From: Verrucomicrobiia bacterium
Lineage (GTDB): Bacteria; Verrucomicrobiota; Verrucomicrobiia; Limisphaerales; UBA11358
Direction: 5' to 3'
DNA: 39,970 nucleotides
Assembly (NCBI GenBank): GCA_025451535.1
Contig: JANWKE010000057.1
Coordinates: forward strand, 1-39,970
Shown here: piece after piece, positions 7,956 through 16,209 of the stretch
How the letters are laid out: the number at the start of each line of letters is the position of its first letter
How positions within the stretch are numbered: position 1 is the first letter of the stretch
The notes under the pieces: generated by a model
What the model saw: the letters and a program-made list of their open reading frames with translations, nothing else
The model's database searches: none
What the model was told of the DNA's origin: nothing
Program-made: the position numbers and the translations under genes

Positions 7956-9479
7956 CGGGAAATTCTTTCGGATGAGGTACAAATGCCCGCGCGCGACGCG
8001 CTCCGTCTAAAATCTCTTCAGGAGTCATGTCTTGGGACAATCTCTCGCGGCCCACGTTCGCTCTTTCTTCTCCTTGGTTGGCGGCGAGAGTCAACCACTT
8101 GTAAGCTTCGGCGGAATCTTTATTCACGCCTGCGCCCAGGATGAAGCAGATGCCTAAACGCAATTCTGCCTTGGCATTTCCTTGATTGGCCGCCAGCCTG
8201 AACCACTTGGCCGCTTGTTCAGCATTGGTCGCCCCGCCCCATCCATTGAAATAGGCGATGCCAAGATTTAATTCAGCTTGATCATAGCCGGCGCTGGCGG
8301 CTTTGCGAAACCACTTGACTGCTTTGACGTCATTGGACTCGACACCATCACCATGACTGTATCGGACACCTAATTCGGTCTGTGCCCATACGCTTCCGTT
8401 TTCAGCCGCCTTGCGATACCATTTAACCGCTTCATTCACGTTTGTCGGTACGCCGTAGCCTTTGGCATACATCATACCGATATAATCACAGGCAACCGGC
8501 AATCCATGATCCGCCGCTTTGCGGAACCATTTCATGGCTTCACCATAATCCTGCGGCACCTGATCGCCGTGAAAATACATCGTGCCGATGTTGACCTCTG
8601 CTGGGGCATAATCCTGTTCAGCCGCTTTCCGATACCAATTCAGAGCTTGCTTGGGATCTGGCGAAACCCCTTTGCCGTAATCATAAATAACACCCAAATT
8701 GTACTGCGATTTAGCATGCCTTGATCCGCCGCCTTGCGTAGCCATTTGGCCGCTTCGACGTAGTCTTGTCCAATTCGATCACCATTCAAGTACATGACAC
8801 CGAGATTTGCCTCGGCATTGATGTCTCCGCGTTCTGCCTCAGCCCGTGTGGAATCGAGATCAGGAATCCAGTTGACCGGCCATTCCTTCACCGTGCGTCC
8901 GTCAGTATCTGTTCTCCAAGCCTTTTCCAAGTGCCACGGTGCGTCATGCGCCGATCGCCCAATGGTGTAGTGATTTGTGAAAGAATCGCCGGTCAAGACC
9001 ACGTGAAATGTTACGACAAATGGATACGTGGCTTTTTGAAGCCACGAAAAAGGCACCGAACTGACGGTTGCATCGCCGTGCTGGTTTTTGCCGAAACCAG
9101 GGAGGCGGCCTTGTTTTTTCAATTCCGACAAGAATTCCCCTGCCGCCTCCATTTCCGATGTGCCGGAACCAGTCAAGATTGAAGCGATGTTGGTTTTCAT
9201 CATCACCGCCATGATCGGCAGGGCTTTCGCCGCATTGGTCGGGACCCGGTTGGAGGCCGACAGGACAAAATTCTCGAAATTACTCACTGCCGCTGGGGCG
9301 AGTTCATTCAGAGAGTTTGTGCTTCCGAGCGCCACGGTTTGGATGTTGGTTGTGCCATTGATGCCCAAGCTCATGACCACTTCTGACTTGGCCGGGGCCG
9401 CGTTGGTTGCTTCCGCCAGCGAGACAATGGTGCTTCTGCTCAAAACGAGTGCGAGGCAGAGGAGGAGTTTTGGGTTCAT
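7942..9479 (-). pseudogene. Sel1-repeat exported protein, interrupted by a one-base frameshift
   Basis: The first frame runs from the ATG at 9479 ('MNPKLLLCLALVLSRSTIV', signal peptide) through ~210 residues without a known domain into a first Sel1 repeat ending 'AAKWLRKAADQG' at about 8718. The next repeats continue in a shifted frame ('HAKSQYNLGVIYDYGKGV...'). Putting back one base at GGC-AT (8716-8720, expected GGC/CAT-like) restores continuous Sel1 spacing. The joined protein has seven Sel1 repeats of 36 residues each, followed by 'RARAFVPHPKEFPDEPR'. Sel1 repeats form helical solenoids used for protein binding. Without repair, the two pieces are a 279-residue protein with one repeat and an ORF lacking a plausible start. 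A sequencing error in a short C run is a real alternative. Confidence 0.75.
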
Positions 9480-9480
9480 T

Positions 9481-10071
9481 TTAGTTCGTTTTGTTTTCTG
9501 TTCCGTTACGGAGAAACCGTGCGATATCCGTGTCGCATCTTTTGTAGTCGTGCCAAAGAGCCGCGCCGTTTCGGTCGCGCACGTTCATGAATTTGACATA
9601 ATCCGCGAACTCAACCCTTTTTCCAGTATTACGATCATAGGCGGCGACGAAATAACCGTCGAAGGCAATTCCAACCCGCTGTGAGTCATCTGACCACAAG
9701 ACCTGAAAGATTGGCAGGCGCTCGCGTGTCCTGACACAAGTCCGCTGATAATTTCTCACAATCGGGTTGGTGGTTCCTTGAAAATCGGGCGCATAGCATT
9801 CCAGCGAATCAAAAATCTTAATCCGTTTCCATCCTTCAACCATGCAGGCGTCGAATCCTGCGTCCGCCAAACCGTAAATCCGAATCTCAATCGTCGGTTT
9901 GCCGGGAACGATGTGACGTTCGTACAGTTCTCCATTTTCCATGACATAGTGAATCTTCCAGGCACCAAATAGTGCAGCGACGACAACGGCCAGCACAAAT
10001 GCAAGTTTGGAGGTCGTTTTCAACGCGAAAGGATGGGTTTGGATCTCACGGCCAATACAACTTTGACTCAA
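9481..10071 (-). CDS. Hypothetical membrane-anchored protein
   Basis: About 196 residues from a TTG at 10071, or 180 from a TTG at 10023 ('MKTTSKLAFVLAVVVAALFG' if read from there). Neither start has a clear Shine-Dalgarno site. One membrane helix lies just after the second start. The outer part has four cysteines ('DACMVEGW', 'LECYAPDF', 'RTCVRT', 'KRCDTD') and strand-like segments ('PTIEIRIYGL', 'IFQVLWSDDSQRVGIAFDGY'). No family recognised. The C-terminal 'LWHDYKRCDTDIARFL' recurs at 7878-7955. It is the first gene of the array, one base upstream of the Sel1 gene, but it lacks the shared signal-peptide sequence. Confidence 0.65.
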   Translation of the reverse strand: MSQSCIGREIQTHPFALKTTSKLAFVLAVVVAALFGAWKIHYVMENGELYERHIVPGKPTIEIRIYGLADAGFDACMVEGWKRIKIFDSLECYAPDFQGTTNPIVRNYQRTCVRTRERLPIFQVLWSDDSQRVGIAFDGYFVAAYDRNTGKRVEFADYVKFMNVRDRNGAALWHDYKRCDTDIARFLRNGTENKTN

Positions 10072-10089
10072 AATTCAATGGCATATTCA

Positions 10090-10212
10090 TTAGACGGATT
10101 GCAAACGGATTTGCTTTGTAGTTTTTGCCTCTTCATTTTCGAGATCATAGACAATCGGAGTCAAAACCCGAACGAACCACAAAGCAACCAGGAAAACGAT
10201 ACTGTCCTGAAT
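10090..10212 (-). pseudogene. Possible truncated membrane-protein remnant
   Basis: In the spacer upstream of 10071, a frame without a usable ATG reads 'DSIVFLVALWFVRVLTPIVY' followed by 'DLENEEAKTTKQIRLQSV' and stop. It looks like one membrane helix with a charged tail. Upstream the frame runs into the palindrome at 10201-10285 and a stop inside it. It may be the end of a gene cut by the repeat, a very short membrane protein with a TTG start (10182), or chance. Confidence 0.25.
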
Positions 10213-10285
10213 TCGCTCGGAGTTCCGCCTTCAGGCGGCCCCGGACCGCGTAAACGCGGAACTCCAAACCTGGATTTGGGACAGT
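10201..10285. repeat. Nested palindromic repeat
   Basis: An extended inverted repeat. Outer arms ACTGTCC (10201) and GGACAGT (ends 10285), middle arms GGAGTTCCGC (10219-10228) and GCGGAACTCC (10256-10265), with two inner hairpins (CGCCTTCAGGCG and CCGCGTAAACGCGG). It resembles REP-type elements in intergenic space. Confidence 0.7.
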
Positions 10286-10356
10286 ACAGGAAAACCACAG
10301 CCGGCCATACCGCCTGATTCCGGTTTGAGACGTCTGCAAATACCTCCGGCGGACCG

Positions 10357-10428
10357 GAGCGGCGTCTCGGCAGAGCGCCGGAAACCTTGTGAAATTGAAA
10401 AGTGCGGCTTTCTGCCGAAAGCCGCTAC
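10357..10428 (+). repeat. Two-hairpin dispersed repeat, copy 1
   Basis: The first hairpin includes 'CGGCGTCTCGGCAGAGCGCCG', followed by a ~22-base AT-richer spacer and a second hairpin 'GCGGCTTTCTGCCGAAAGCCGC'-like (10404-10425). The same order and near-identical hairpins recur inverted at 33270-33337. Together with the palindrome at 10201-10285 it accounts for most of the 436-bp spacer before trxB. No clear promoter was seen there. Confidence 0.8.
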
Positions 10429-10507
10429 GCGGGATTGGTGAGGCCCCCGGCTTTTATTTCGCGTAAACTTGCAACCGGCGCGTTCAGCCACTACCTTGCG
10501 CGCGCTT

Positions 10508-11437
10508 ATGGAAAAGGTCATCGTCATCGGTTCAGGCTGCGCGGGCTGGACAGCGGCGCTTTATACGGCTCGCGCCAATCTCCAGCCGCTGGTGCTCGCC
10601 GGCCAGCAGCCCGGCGGCCTGCTCACCACCACCAGCATCGTCGAAAATTATCCCGGCTTTCCCGAAGGCGTGGATGGCTATGAACTGATGACGCGGATGC
10701 AGAAACAGGCGGAACGTTTCGGCGCGCGGGCCAGTTTTGGTTCCGTCGAAGCTGTTGATTTTTCCAAAAGACCGTTTGCGCTCACCGTGGACGGCGAAAA
10801 AGTCGAGGCGCAAACCGTGATTATCGCCACCGGCGCGAGCCACCGGCATCTTGGTGTGCCCGGCGAAGATTTACTGGAAACCAAGGGCGTGACTTACTGT
10901 GCCACGTGCGACGGTGCGTTGCCGGTTTTCCGCAACCAGCCGCTCGTTGTGGTCGGCGGCGGTGATTCCGCCTGCGAAGAAGCGCTTTACCTGACGCGGT
11001 TTGGTTCAGAGATTCATCTGGTCCATCGCCGCGATAAATTGCGTGCGTCCAAAATCATGGCCGAACGCGCGCTGTCGAGCCCCAAAATTAAACCCATTTG
11101 GGATTCAGCTGTAACGGAAGTGCTCGACGTGAAACAGGACAAGGTGACCGGCGTGAAATTGAAGAACCTTAAAACCGGGGCCGAATCGGCTCTGAATTGC
11201 GCCGGCGTGTTCATTGCCATCGGCCACACGCCGAACACGGAAATCTTCAAAGGCCAGATCGAGTTGGACACCAACGGCTTCGTCATTCCCAAAAAGGGTA
11301 CGATGACGAATGTGCCGGGTGTGTTTGTGGCGGGCGATTGCGCGGACCACATTTATCGGCAGGCTGTAACAGCGGCGGGCGCCGGTTGCGCGGCGGCGAT
11401 TGACGCAGAGCGATTTCTGGCGGCGCAGAATCAGTAA
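10508..11437 (+). CDS. trxB: Thioredoxin reductase
   Basis: FAD- and NADPH-dependent flavoenzyme that reduces thioredoxin in the cytoplasm. The 309-residue length fits the low-molecular-weight family. The start at 10508 is chosen because it places the FAD-binding 'VIVIGSGCAGWTAALYTARA' at residue 3; an upstream in-frame TTG would add 13 non-conserved residues. The redox-active CxxC is 'YCATCDG' near residue 135-138. The NADPH-binding 'VVVGGGDSACEEALYL' follows, and a C-terminal FAD motif 'GVFVAGDCADHIYRQAVTAAG' closes it. It stands alone on the plus strand, with an inverted repeat and a converging epimerase gene downstream. Confidence 0.96.
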   Translation: MEKVIVIGSGCAGWTAALYTARANLQPLVLAGQQPGGLLTTTSIVENYPGFPEGVDGYELMTRMQKQAERFGARASFGSVEAVDFSKRPFALTVDGEKVEAQTVIIATGASHRHLGVPGEDLLETKGVTYCATCDGALPVFRNQPLVVVGGGDSACEEALYLTRFGSEIHLVHRRDKLRASKIMAERALSSPKIKPIWDSAVTEVLDVKQDKVTGVKLKNLKTGAESALNCAGVFIAIGHTPNTEIFKGQIELDTNGFVIPKKGTMTNVPGVFVAGDCADHIYRQAVTAAGAGCAAAIDAERFLAAQNQ

Positions 11438-11542
11438 CGCCGGGTTGGCCTAATCCGGCGATTGGCGAACTTGATAGCCCAACATCGCTGTAACCGGGAT
11501 CAGGAGTGAAGAGACGGTTTAAGAAGAGGCCTGACGTTTTGC

Positions 11543-11592
11543 GGTAGGGCGGTGCTGCTGCGCCGCCAGATGTGGGGCACCGCAGCCCTACC
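11543..11592. repeat. Inverted repeat overlapping the end of the epimerase gene
   Basis: Left arm GGTAGGGC-GGTGC (11543-11555) pairs with GCACC-gca-GCCCTACC (11577-11592); the loop carries a further small hairpin. The TAG stop of the minus-strand epimerase (11588-11590) lies inside the right arm. It may act as a bidirectional terminator between trxB and the epimerase, but there is no T-run. It resembles a dispersed repeat. Confidence 0.65.
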
Positions 11593-12610
11593 CACCGTTT
11601 GCCTGATACGCCTTGATCATCTCGTCCATTTGCCGGCCGGTGGCGATATCCACAACCTGACGTTTCTTGTCGGCATCAAACCAGGCCGCCGTGCGCCGGA
11701 TGCCTTCGCGAAAAGGAATCACGGCCTGAAATCCGGGCACGAAGGTTTTGATTTTCGTGTTGTCGAAAACCACGCTCCAGGATTTGTCACCCAGCAGGCT
11801 CCCGGCATATTGCGGCGCCATTTTGGCAATAAAGTCTGACGGGATGTGCACCATCTTCGCCTCCACACCCAGCGCTTCGGCGATAGTTTGGTAAACCTGG
11901 TTCCAGGTCAGCACTTCGTCCGAGGTAATGTGAAACGCGTGGCCGACGGTCTGCGGGTTGCCGAGCAGTCCCGTGAAGCCCCGCCCGAAATCCTCGGCGT
12001 GGGTCATCACCCACAACGATGAGCCGTCGCCGTGGACAATGATGGGTTTACCGCGTTTCAGCCGGTCGGCCAGCGTATAACCACCGAAGCCGCCGACGGC
12101 GACGGGGAAGTAATGATTATAAGTGTAGGTAGGCCGGACAATGGTCACCGGGAAATGCTCTTCGCGGTAGGCACGCAACAGGCGCTCTTCGCAGGCGATT
12201 TTGTTGGCGGAATAATCCGAGAACGGATTGTACAGCGGAGTGGCCTCCGTGATGAGATAATGCGTCGGCGGCTTTTGATAGACCGAGGCCGAGCTGATGA
12301 AGATAAACTGCCGGGTCCGGCCTTTGAACAAGGCGAGGTCGCGTTCGATGTGGTCCGGCGTGAACCCGATCCAATCCACCACGACATCAAACTCCAGGTT
12401 CCGCAATGCGGCGCGGGCCGCTTTCAGGTCATTGGCGTCGGTGACCAGGCTGCGGCTGCCCGGCGGATTTTTGGATTGTTGGCCGCGGTTGAGCAGATAC
12501 AGCTCGTGTCCTTTGGCCAGCACCTGCTCGCTGACGGTGGTGCTGATTTTCCCGGTGCCGCCCATGAAAAGGATTTTCAAAGCCGCCGCGTCATGATTGG
12601 TTTTGGGCAT
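11588..12610 (-). CDS. NAD-dependent epimerase/dehydratase family protein
   Basis: A 340-residue extended SDR protein. The N-terminal Rossmann motif is 'LKILFMGGTGKISTTVSEQ' (about residues 10-28), followed by 'YLLNRGQ' (dinucleotide specificity loop) and 'FDVVVDWIGFTP'. The active-site region is 'FIFISSASVYQKPP', where the Tyr of the usual YxxxK is less clear than in classic members. 'TIVRPTYTYNHYF' and 'HGDGSSLWVMTHAEDFGRGF' are typical of atypical SDRs acting on sugars, and of chloroplast-type RNA-binding relatives. Substrate unknown. It converges on trxB across an inverted repeat. A moderately long C-terminal extension binds no recognised ligand. Confidence 0.88.
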   Translation of the reverse strand: MPKTNHDAAALKILFMGGTGKISTTVSEQVLAKGHELYLLNRGQQSKNPPGSRSLVTDANDLKAARAALRNLEFDVVVDWIGFTPDHIERDLALFKGRTRQFIFISSASVYQKPPTHYLITEATPLYNPFSDYSANKIACEERLLRAYREEHFPVTIVRPTYTYNHYFPVAVGGFGGYTLADRLKRGKPIIVHGDGSSLWVMTHAEDFGRGFTGLLGNPQTVGHAFHITSDEVLTWNQVYQTIAEALGVEAKMVHIPSDFIAKMAPQYAGSLLGDKSWSVVFDNTKIKTFVPGFQAVIPFREGIRRTAAWFDADKKRQVVDIATGRQMDEMIKAYQANGG

Positions 12611-12700
12611 AGATTAAAGTTTCAAATTTCTGCGGGATTGTAATTCGCGCCTGCATCATGTCGAGCTTGGTGAAGGAAGCCAACGTCGGGCTGTGCGGCC

Positions 12701-12720
12701 GGACGACCGGCCGGTCGTCC
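12701..12720. repeat. Perfect 20-bp palindrome
   Basis: GGACGACCGG followed directly by its reverse complement CCGGTCGTCC, with no loop. It lies in the 183-bp spacer upstream of the epimerase (minus) and of the small gene at 12794 (plus), so it is placed as an operator for two divergent genes, or is a repeat core. Nothing else was seen in the spacer. Confidence 0.6.
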
Positions 12721-12793
12721 TTGCCAATCAAACAGGGGGCACCGGCTGGCAAAATATTTCAATTCTTTTGCAAAATTGGTGAATCGCGTTGAA

Positions 12794-13003
12794 ATGGCAT
12801 GCAGGATATTTCCGGTGGTGAAACAAGACTCAACGGAACAGAAGGAAAATGACCTGCCGCCGGTGGGCCAGGAAGTCCTGGTCCAATGCAGCAGTTTCAA
12901 ATGCATGGCCTATCGGGACAGCGAAGGAAAATGGCGGGACGCCTTTGACGGCCGGGAATTGCCGAAAGTGATTCAGATAATTGAGAAATCGGCTGTGTCT
13001 TAA
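12794..13003 (+). CDS. Small hypothetical protein
   Basis: A 69-residue cytoplasmic protein from the ATG at 12794 (an in-frame TTG at 12776 would add six residues). The second half, 'EVLVQCSSFKCMAYRDSEGK' then 'WRDAFDGRELPKVIQIIE', has the look of a conserved small domain: a C-x4-C pair followed by a Trp-Arg-Asp turn. Similar short proteins occur in Verrucomicrobia as far as I recall, but no family name can be given. The amino-acid composition argues for a real gene. Function unknown. Confidence 0.6.
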   Translation: MACRIFPVVKQDSTEQKENDLPPVGQEVLVQCSSFKCMAYRDSEGKWRDAFDGRELPKVIQIIEKSAVS

Positions 13004-13080
13004 TTTGCGGTCACTTTGGCTCGCTATCACAATTCAGCTACGCTTGCCGGGCACTCGCAATTGAGGCACCCTTGCTGCAA

Positions 13081-13557
13081 ATGCCGCTGACTTCGCTTGA
13101 ACAACTGATTCCCGAACTCCGGGATGCGATCGGCCCGGTGATTCTTATTTCCGGTGTCGGCCTCCTGTTACTCACCATGACCAACCGGCTGGGCCGCGCG
13201 ATTGACCGCGCCCGCCAGCTGCAGCGCGAACTGTCCGAGCGCAACGGCCACGAACGCGAACAAACGCTGGCGCAGGTGGCCATTATTTATCGGCGCGCGC
13301 GCATGATTCGAGTGAGCATATTACTGGCGGCCATCAGTGTGTTGCTGGCGGCGGCGCTCATCATTACGCTGTTTGTAACGGCGCTGCTGCAATGGCAGCA
13401 GGGAACGTTCGCCGGCCTCATTTTCATCGGGTCCATGGTTTCGCTGTTCGGTTCGATGATTGCATTCATCTGCGACATCAACCTCTCCCTGCGCGCGCTC
13501 AAGCTCGAATTGGAGATTCCCGAGGCGAAGACCAAACCGATTTCAATTCGTCATTGA
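13081..13557 (+). CDS. DUF2721 family membrane protein
   Basis: A 158-residue inner-membrane protein with three hydrophobic segments: 'AIGPVILISGVGLLLLTM' near the N-terminus, 'SILLAAISVLLAAALIITLF' in the middle and 'FAGLIFIGSMVSLFGSMIAF' near the end. The cytoplasmic stretch between the first two carries the family signature 'TNRLGRAIDRARQLQRELSE'. The final 'DINLSLRALKLELE' is also typical of DUF2721. The ATG at 13081 is preferred to a TTG at 13072. The family's role is unknown. It precedes the GAPDH gene, which appears to have its own promoter. Confidence 0.85.
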   Translation: MPLTSLEQLIPELRDAIGPVILISGVGLLLLTMTNRLGRAIDRARQLQRELSERNGHEREQTLAQVAIIYRRARMIRVSILLAAISVLLAAALIITLFVTALLQWQQGTFAGLIFIGSMVSLFGSMIAFICDINLSLRALKLELEIPEAKTKPISIRH

Positions 13558-13615
13558 CGCCGGTTCCGTGCCAAAAAACGGTTCGCGTTTGGCAATTCCG
13601 TTCCAGAAATCTGAA

Positions 13616-13643
13616 TTGACCCTGAGACGTTTACTGTTAGATT
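13616..13643 (+). promoter_or_regulatory. Candidate sigma-70 promoter of gap
   Basis: TTGACC (13616-13621) and TAGATT (13638-13643) are separated by 16 bases. A purine-rich AGAAGGA (13675-13681) lies 8 bases before the gap ATG and would serve as a ribosome-binding site, one of the clearest in the window. Predicted from consensus only. Confidence 0.5.
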
Positions 13644-13662
13644 GTGCCTTCGGTTTTGCTAA

Positions 13663-14739
<1,077 letters not shown>

Positions 14740-14754
14740 GCCGACCGAACTTTT

Positions 14755-15268
14755 AACCGCGGATGGCGCGGAAGACACAGATAAAAAATATCTGTGAAAT
14801 CCGTGAAATCCGCGCTTAATTATTTCCCATGCTCCATGAAACAATCACCGAACACATCGTTGGCGCCTCGATGGCGGTTCTGAACGAACTCAAACCCGGC
14901 TTGGACGAGAAACTTTACGAGAACGCCCTAGTTATTGAACTTCAGGAACGCGGTCGTTCTATAGAACAGCAGCGGAAATATCCAGTCCACTACCACGGCC
15001 ATTTTATTGGCGAGCTCATTCCTGATCTTATGGTAGATGGAAAGGTTATTGCCGACCCCAAGGTGGTCACAGCGTTTAACGAGACCCATGTCGCGCAGAT
15101 GCTTGGCTATCTGAATATCACCGGTTTGGAGGTGGCGCTGCTCCTCAACTTCAAAAATGCCAAACTGGAATGGAAACGCGTGGTGAACCAAAGAAAAAGA
15201 AGGTTCGCCGATGGTACGGATAGCGCGGATGTAAAAAGCAATCCGTGAAATCCGTGTAATCCGCGGTT
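14755..15268. mobile_element. GxxExxY element with terminal inverted repeats
   Basis: A 514-bp unit bounded by AACCGCGGA (14755-14763) and its complement TCCGCGGTT (15260-15268). Inside both ends is a direct word 'GAAATCCGTG(A/T)AATCCGCG', and near the left end a perfect hairpin CACAGATA-aaaaa-TATCTGTG (14776-14796). The unit contains a single gene (14829-15248) and ends against the msrA stop codon. No transposase is present, so if mobile it would rely on help from elsewhere. I treat mobility as inference. Confidence 0.55.
14829..15248 (+). CDS. GxxExxY protein
   Basis: A 139-residue protein with the family motif GxxExxY as 'GLDEKLYENALVIEL' (about residues 24-38). It then has 'HYHGHFIGELIPDLMVDGKV' and a 'VTAFNETHVAQMLGYL' helix, and the hydrophobic end 'GLEVALLLNFKNAKLEWKRV', all typical. 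The fold is thought to be related to PD-(D/E)XK nucleases, but the biochemical role is not known. The C-terminal ~15 residues ('KRRFADGTDSADVKSNP') are encoded by the repeat at the right end of the element, so the terminus is probably not conserved. The start ATG follows 'TTATTTCCC' with no Shine-Dalgarno site. Confidence 0.9.
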   Translation: MLHETITEHIVGASMAVLNELKPGLDEKLYENALVIELQERGRSIEQQRKYPVHYHGHFIGELIPDLMVDGKVIADPKVVTAFNETHVAQMLGYLNITGLEVALLLNFKNAKLEWKRVVNQRKRRFADGTDSADVKSNP

Positions 15269-15903
15269 TATCTTCCGCTCTGCGGCGCGGTCTGAATCGC
15301 CTTTTCCTTTTCCAGCTTGTGCAGTTTGGGGGCGATGACCATCTGGCAGTAGGGCGCGCTGGAGTTCTGGTCGAAATATTTCTGGTGATAATCTTCCGCC
15401 GGGTAAAATTTAGTGAGCGGCACGATTTCGGTGACGATGGGATGCTTGAAGTTTTTCTGTGCCTCCGCCCGGGAGGCTTCAGCAATCCGCTTCTGGTTCT
15501 CATCCCGATAAAGAATGATGGAGCGATAGGAGGTGCCCACGTCCGCACCCTGGCGGTTTAGCGTGGTCGGGTCGTGCGCCTGCCAGAACAGATCCAGGAG
15601 TTTGGCGTAAGAAGTTTTCGCCGGATCAAATTTAATTTGTGTCACTTCGGCATGGCCGGTAGTTTCGGTACAGACCTGTTCATAAGTCGGATTGGGCGTG
15701 GTGCCGCCGGCAAATCCGCTCGTGACGGAAATAACGCCGGGCAGCCGTTCAAACACGGCCTCCATGCACCAGAAGCAGCCACCGCCGAAGTCGGCGATTT
15801 CAATTTTGTTGGTTTCAGTATTCATGGCATCGGGAGCAGGACCAGCCAGGGTATTGAAATTCAGCGCGAGGATGGCCGGCAGGAAATGAATCATCCGTTT
15901 CAT
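15268..15903 (-). CDS. msrA: Peptide methionine sulfoxide reductase MsrA, exported form
   Basis: Reduces methionine-S-sulfoxide in oxidised proteins. The catalytic motif 'FGGGCFWCMEAVFE' is at about residues 39-52, followed by 'SGFAGGTTPNPTYEQVC' and 'GHAEVTQIKFDP'. The substrate-pocket motif 'DPTTLNRQGADVGTSYRSII' and 'PAEDYHQKYF' are intact. Unlike cytoplasmic MsrA it starts with a signal peptide ('MKRMIHFLPAILALNFNTLAG'), so it should act in the periplasm. This fits the nearby periplasmic quality-control genes. Its stop codon overlaps the terminal inverted repeat of the GxxExxY element by one base. Confidence 0.95.
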   Translation of the reverse strand: MKRMIHFLPAILALNFNTLAGPAPDAMNTETNKIEIADFGGGCFWCMEAVFERLPGVISVTSGFAGGTTPNPTYEQVCTETTGHAEVTQIKFDPAKTSYAKLLDLFWQAHDPTTLNRQGADVGTSYRSIILYRDENQKRIAEASRAEAQKNFKHPIVTEIVPLTKFYPAEDYHQKYFDQNSSAPYCQMVIAPKLHKLEKEKAIQTAPQSGR

Positions 15904-15978
15904 GTTGTTGCGTAACTGGTCCTGAAGATAGCACAGGTATTTCGTCTGTAAAATGCCTGGAAGCGACGGATGCCGGTG

Positions 15979-16209
15979 TCAGTTGTCACCTGCCTTGGAT
16001 GGGTCTGAATGTCCATTGGTGGGCGGGCCGGCGTATTTCTCCAGATGTTCCGCCCGCAACGGTTCGGAAATGACATGCTCGCCGCCGAGCCATTTGCCGA
16101 GGTCAATTAACTTGCAACGTTTTGAACAAAACGGGCCCCACGGCGTGGCCAACCAATCACCGGTTTTTTTGCAGGTCGGGCAGGTGACCTGGGTGGCGCG
16201 CGGGTCCAT
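15979..16209 (-). CDS. yacG: DNA gyrase inhibitor YacG-type zinc protein
   Basis: A 76-residue zinc-ribbon protein. The ligands are visible as '[10 protein letters not shown]' and '[11 protein letters not shown]' (C-x2-C-x15-C-x3-C), followed by '[12 protein letters not shown]', the standard YacG signature. In E. coli this protein binds GyrB and inhibits gyrase. The start directly follows the stop of the protease gene (no spacer), so the two are probably co-transcribed. The C-terminal tail is low-complexity and not conserved. The family is a strong match; the gyrase role is inferred from E. coli. Confidence 0.92.
   Translation of the reverse strand: MDPRATQVTCPTCKKTGDWLATPWGPFCSKRCKLIDLGKWLGGEHVISEPLRAEHLEKYAGPPTNGHSDPSKAGDN

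Larger units (their letters stand above)
3270..9479 (-). repeat. Nine copies of a ~42-bp signal-peptide-coding sequence
   Basis: Nine genes on the minus strand begin with nearly the same ~42 bases, encoding M-N-x-K-L-L-L-C-L-A-L-V-L-S. Starts are at 3311, 3821, 4705, 5691, 6281, 6806, 7354, 7881 and 9479. On the plus strand, 'GAGGCAGAGGAGGAGTTTG' recurs just before the start in the best copies, preceded by 'GCTCAAAACGAG'. Similarity stops within a few bases of the end of the signal peptide, after which most genes are unrelated. Three copies continue into a lipobox, the others into signal-peptidase-I sites. Confidence 0.9.

Noticed and set aside
3270-9479. Integron or CRISPR explanation for the array
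   Set aside because: No integrase, attC-like imperfect palindromes at gene ends, or short direct repeats with uniform spacers. The repeats are coding and at the gene starts.
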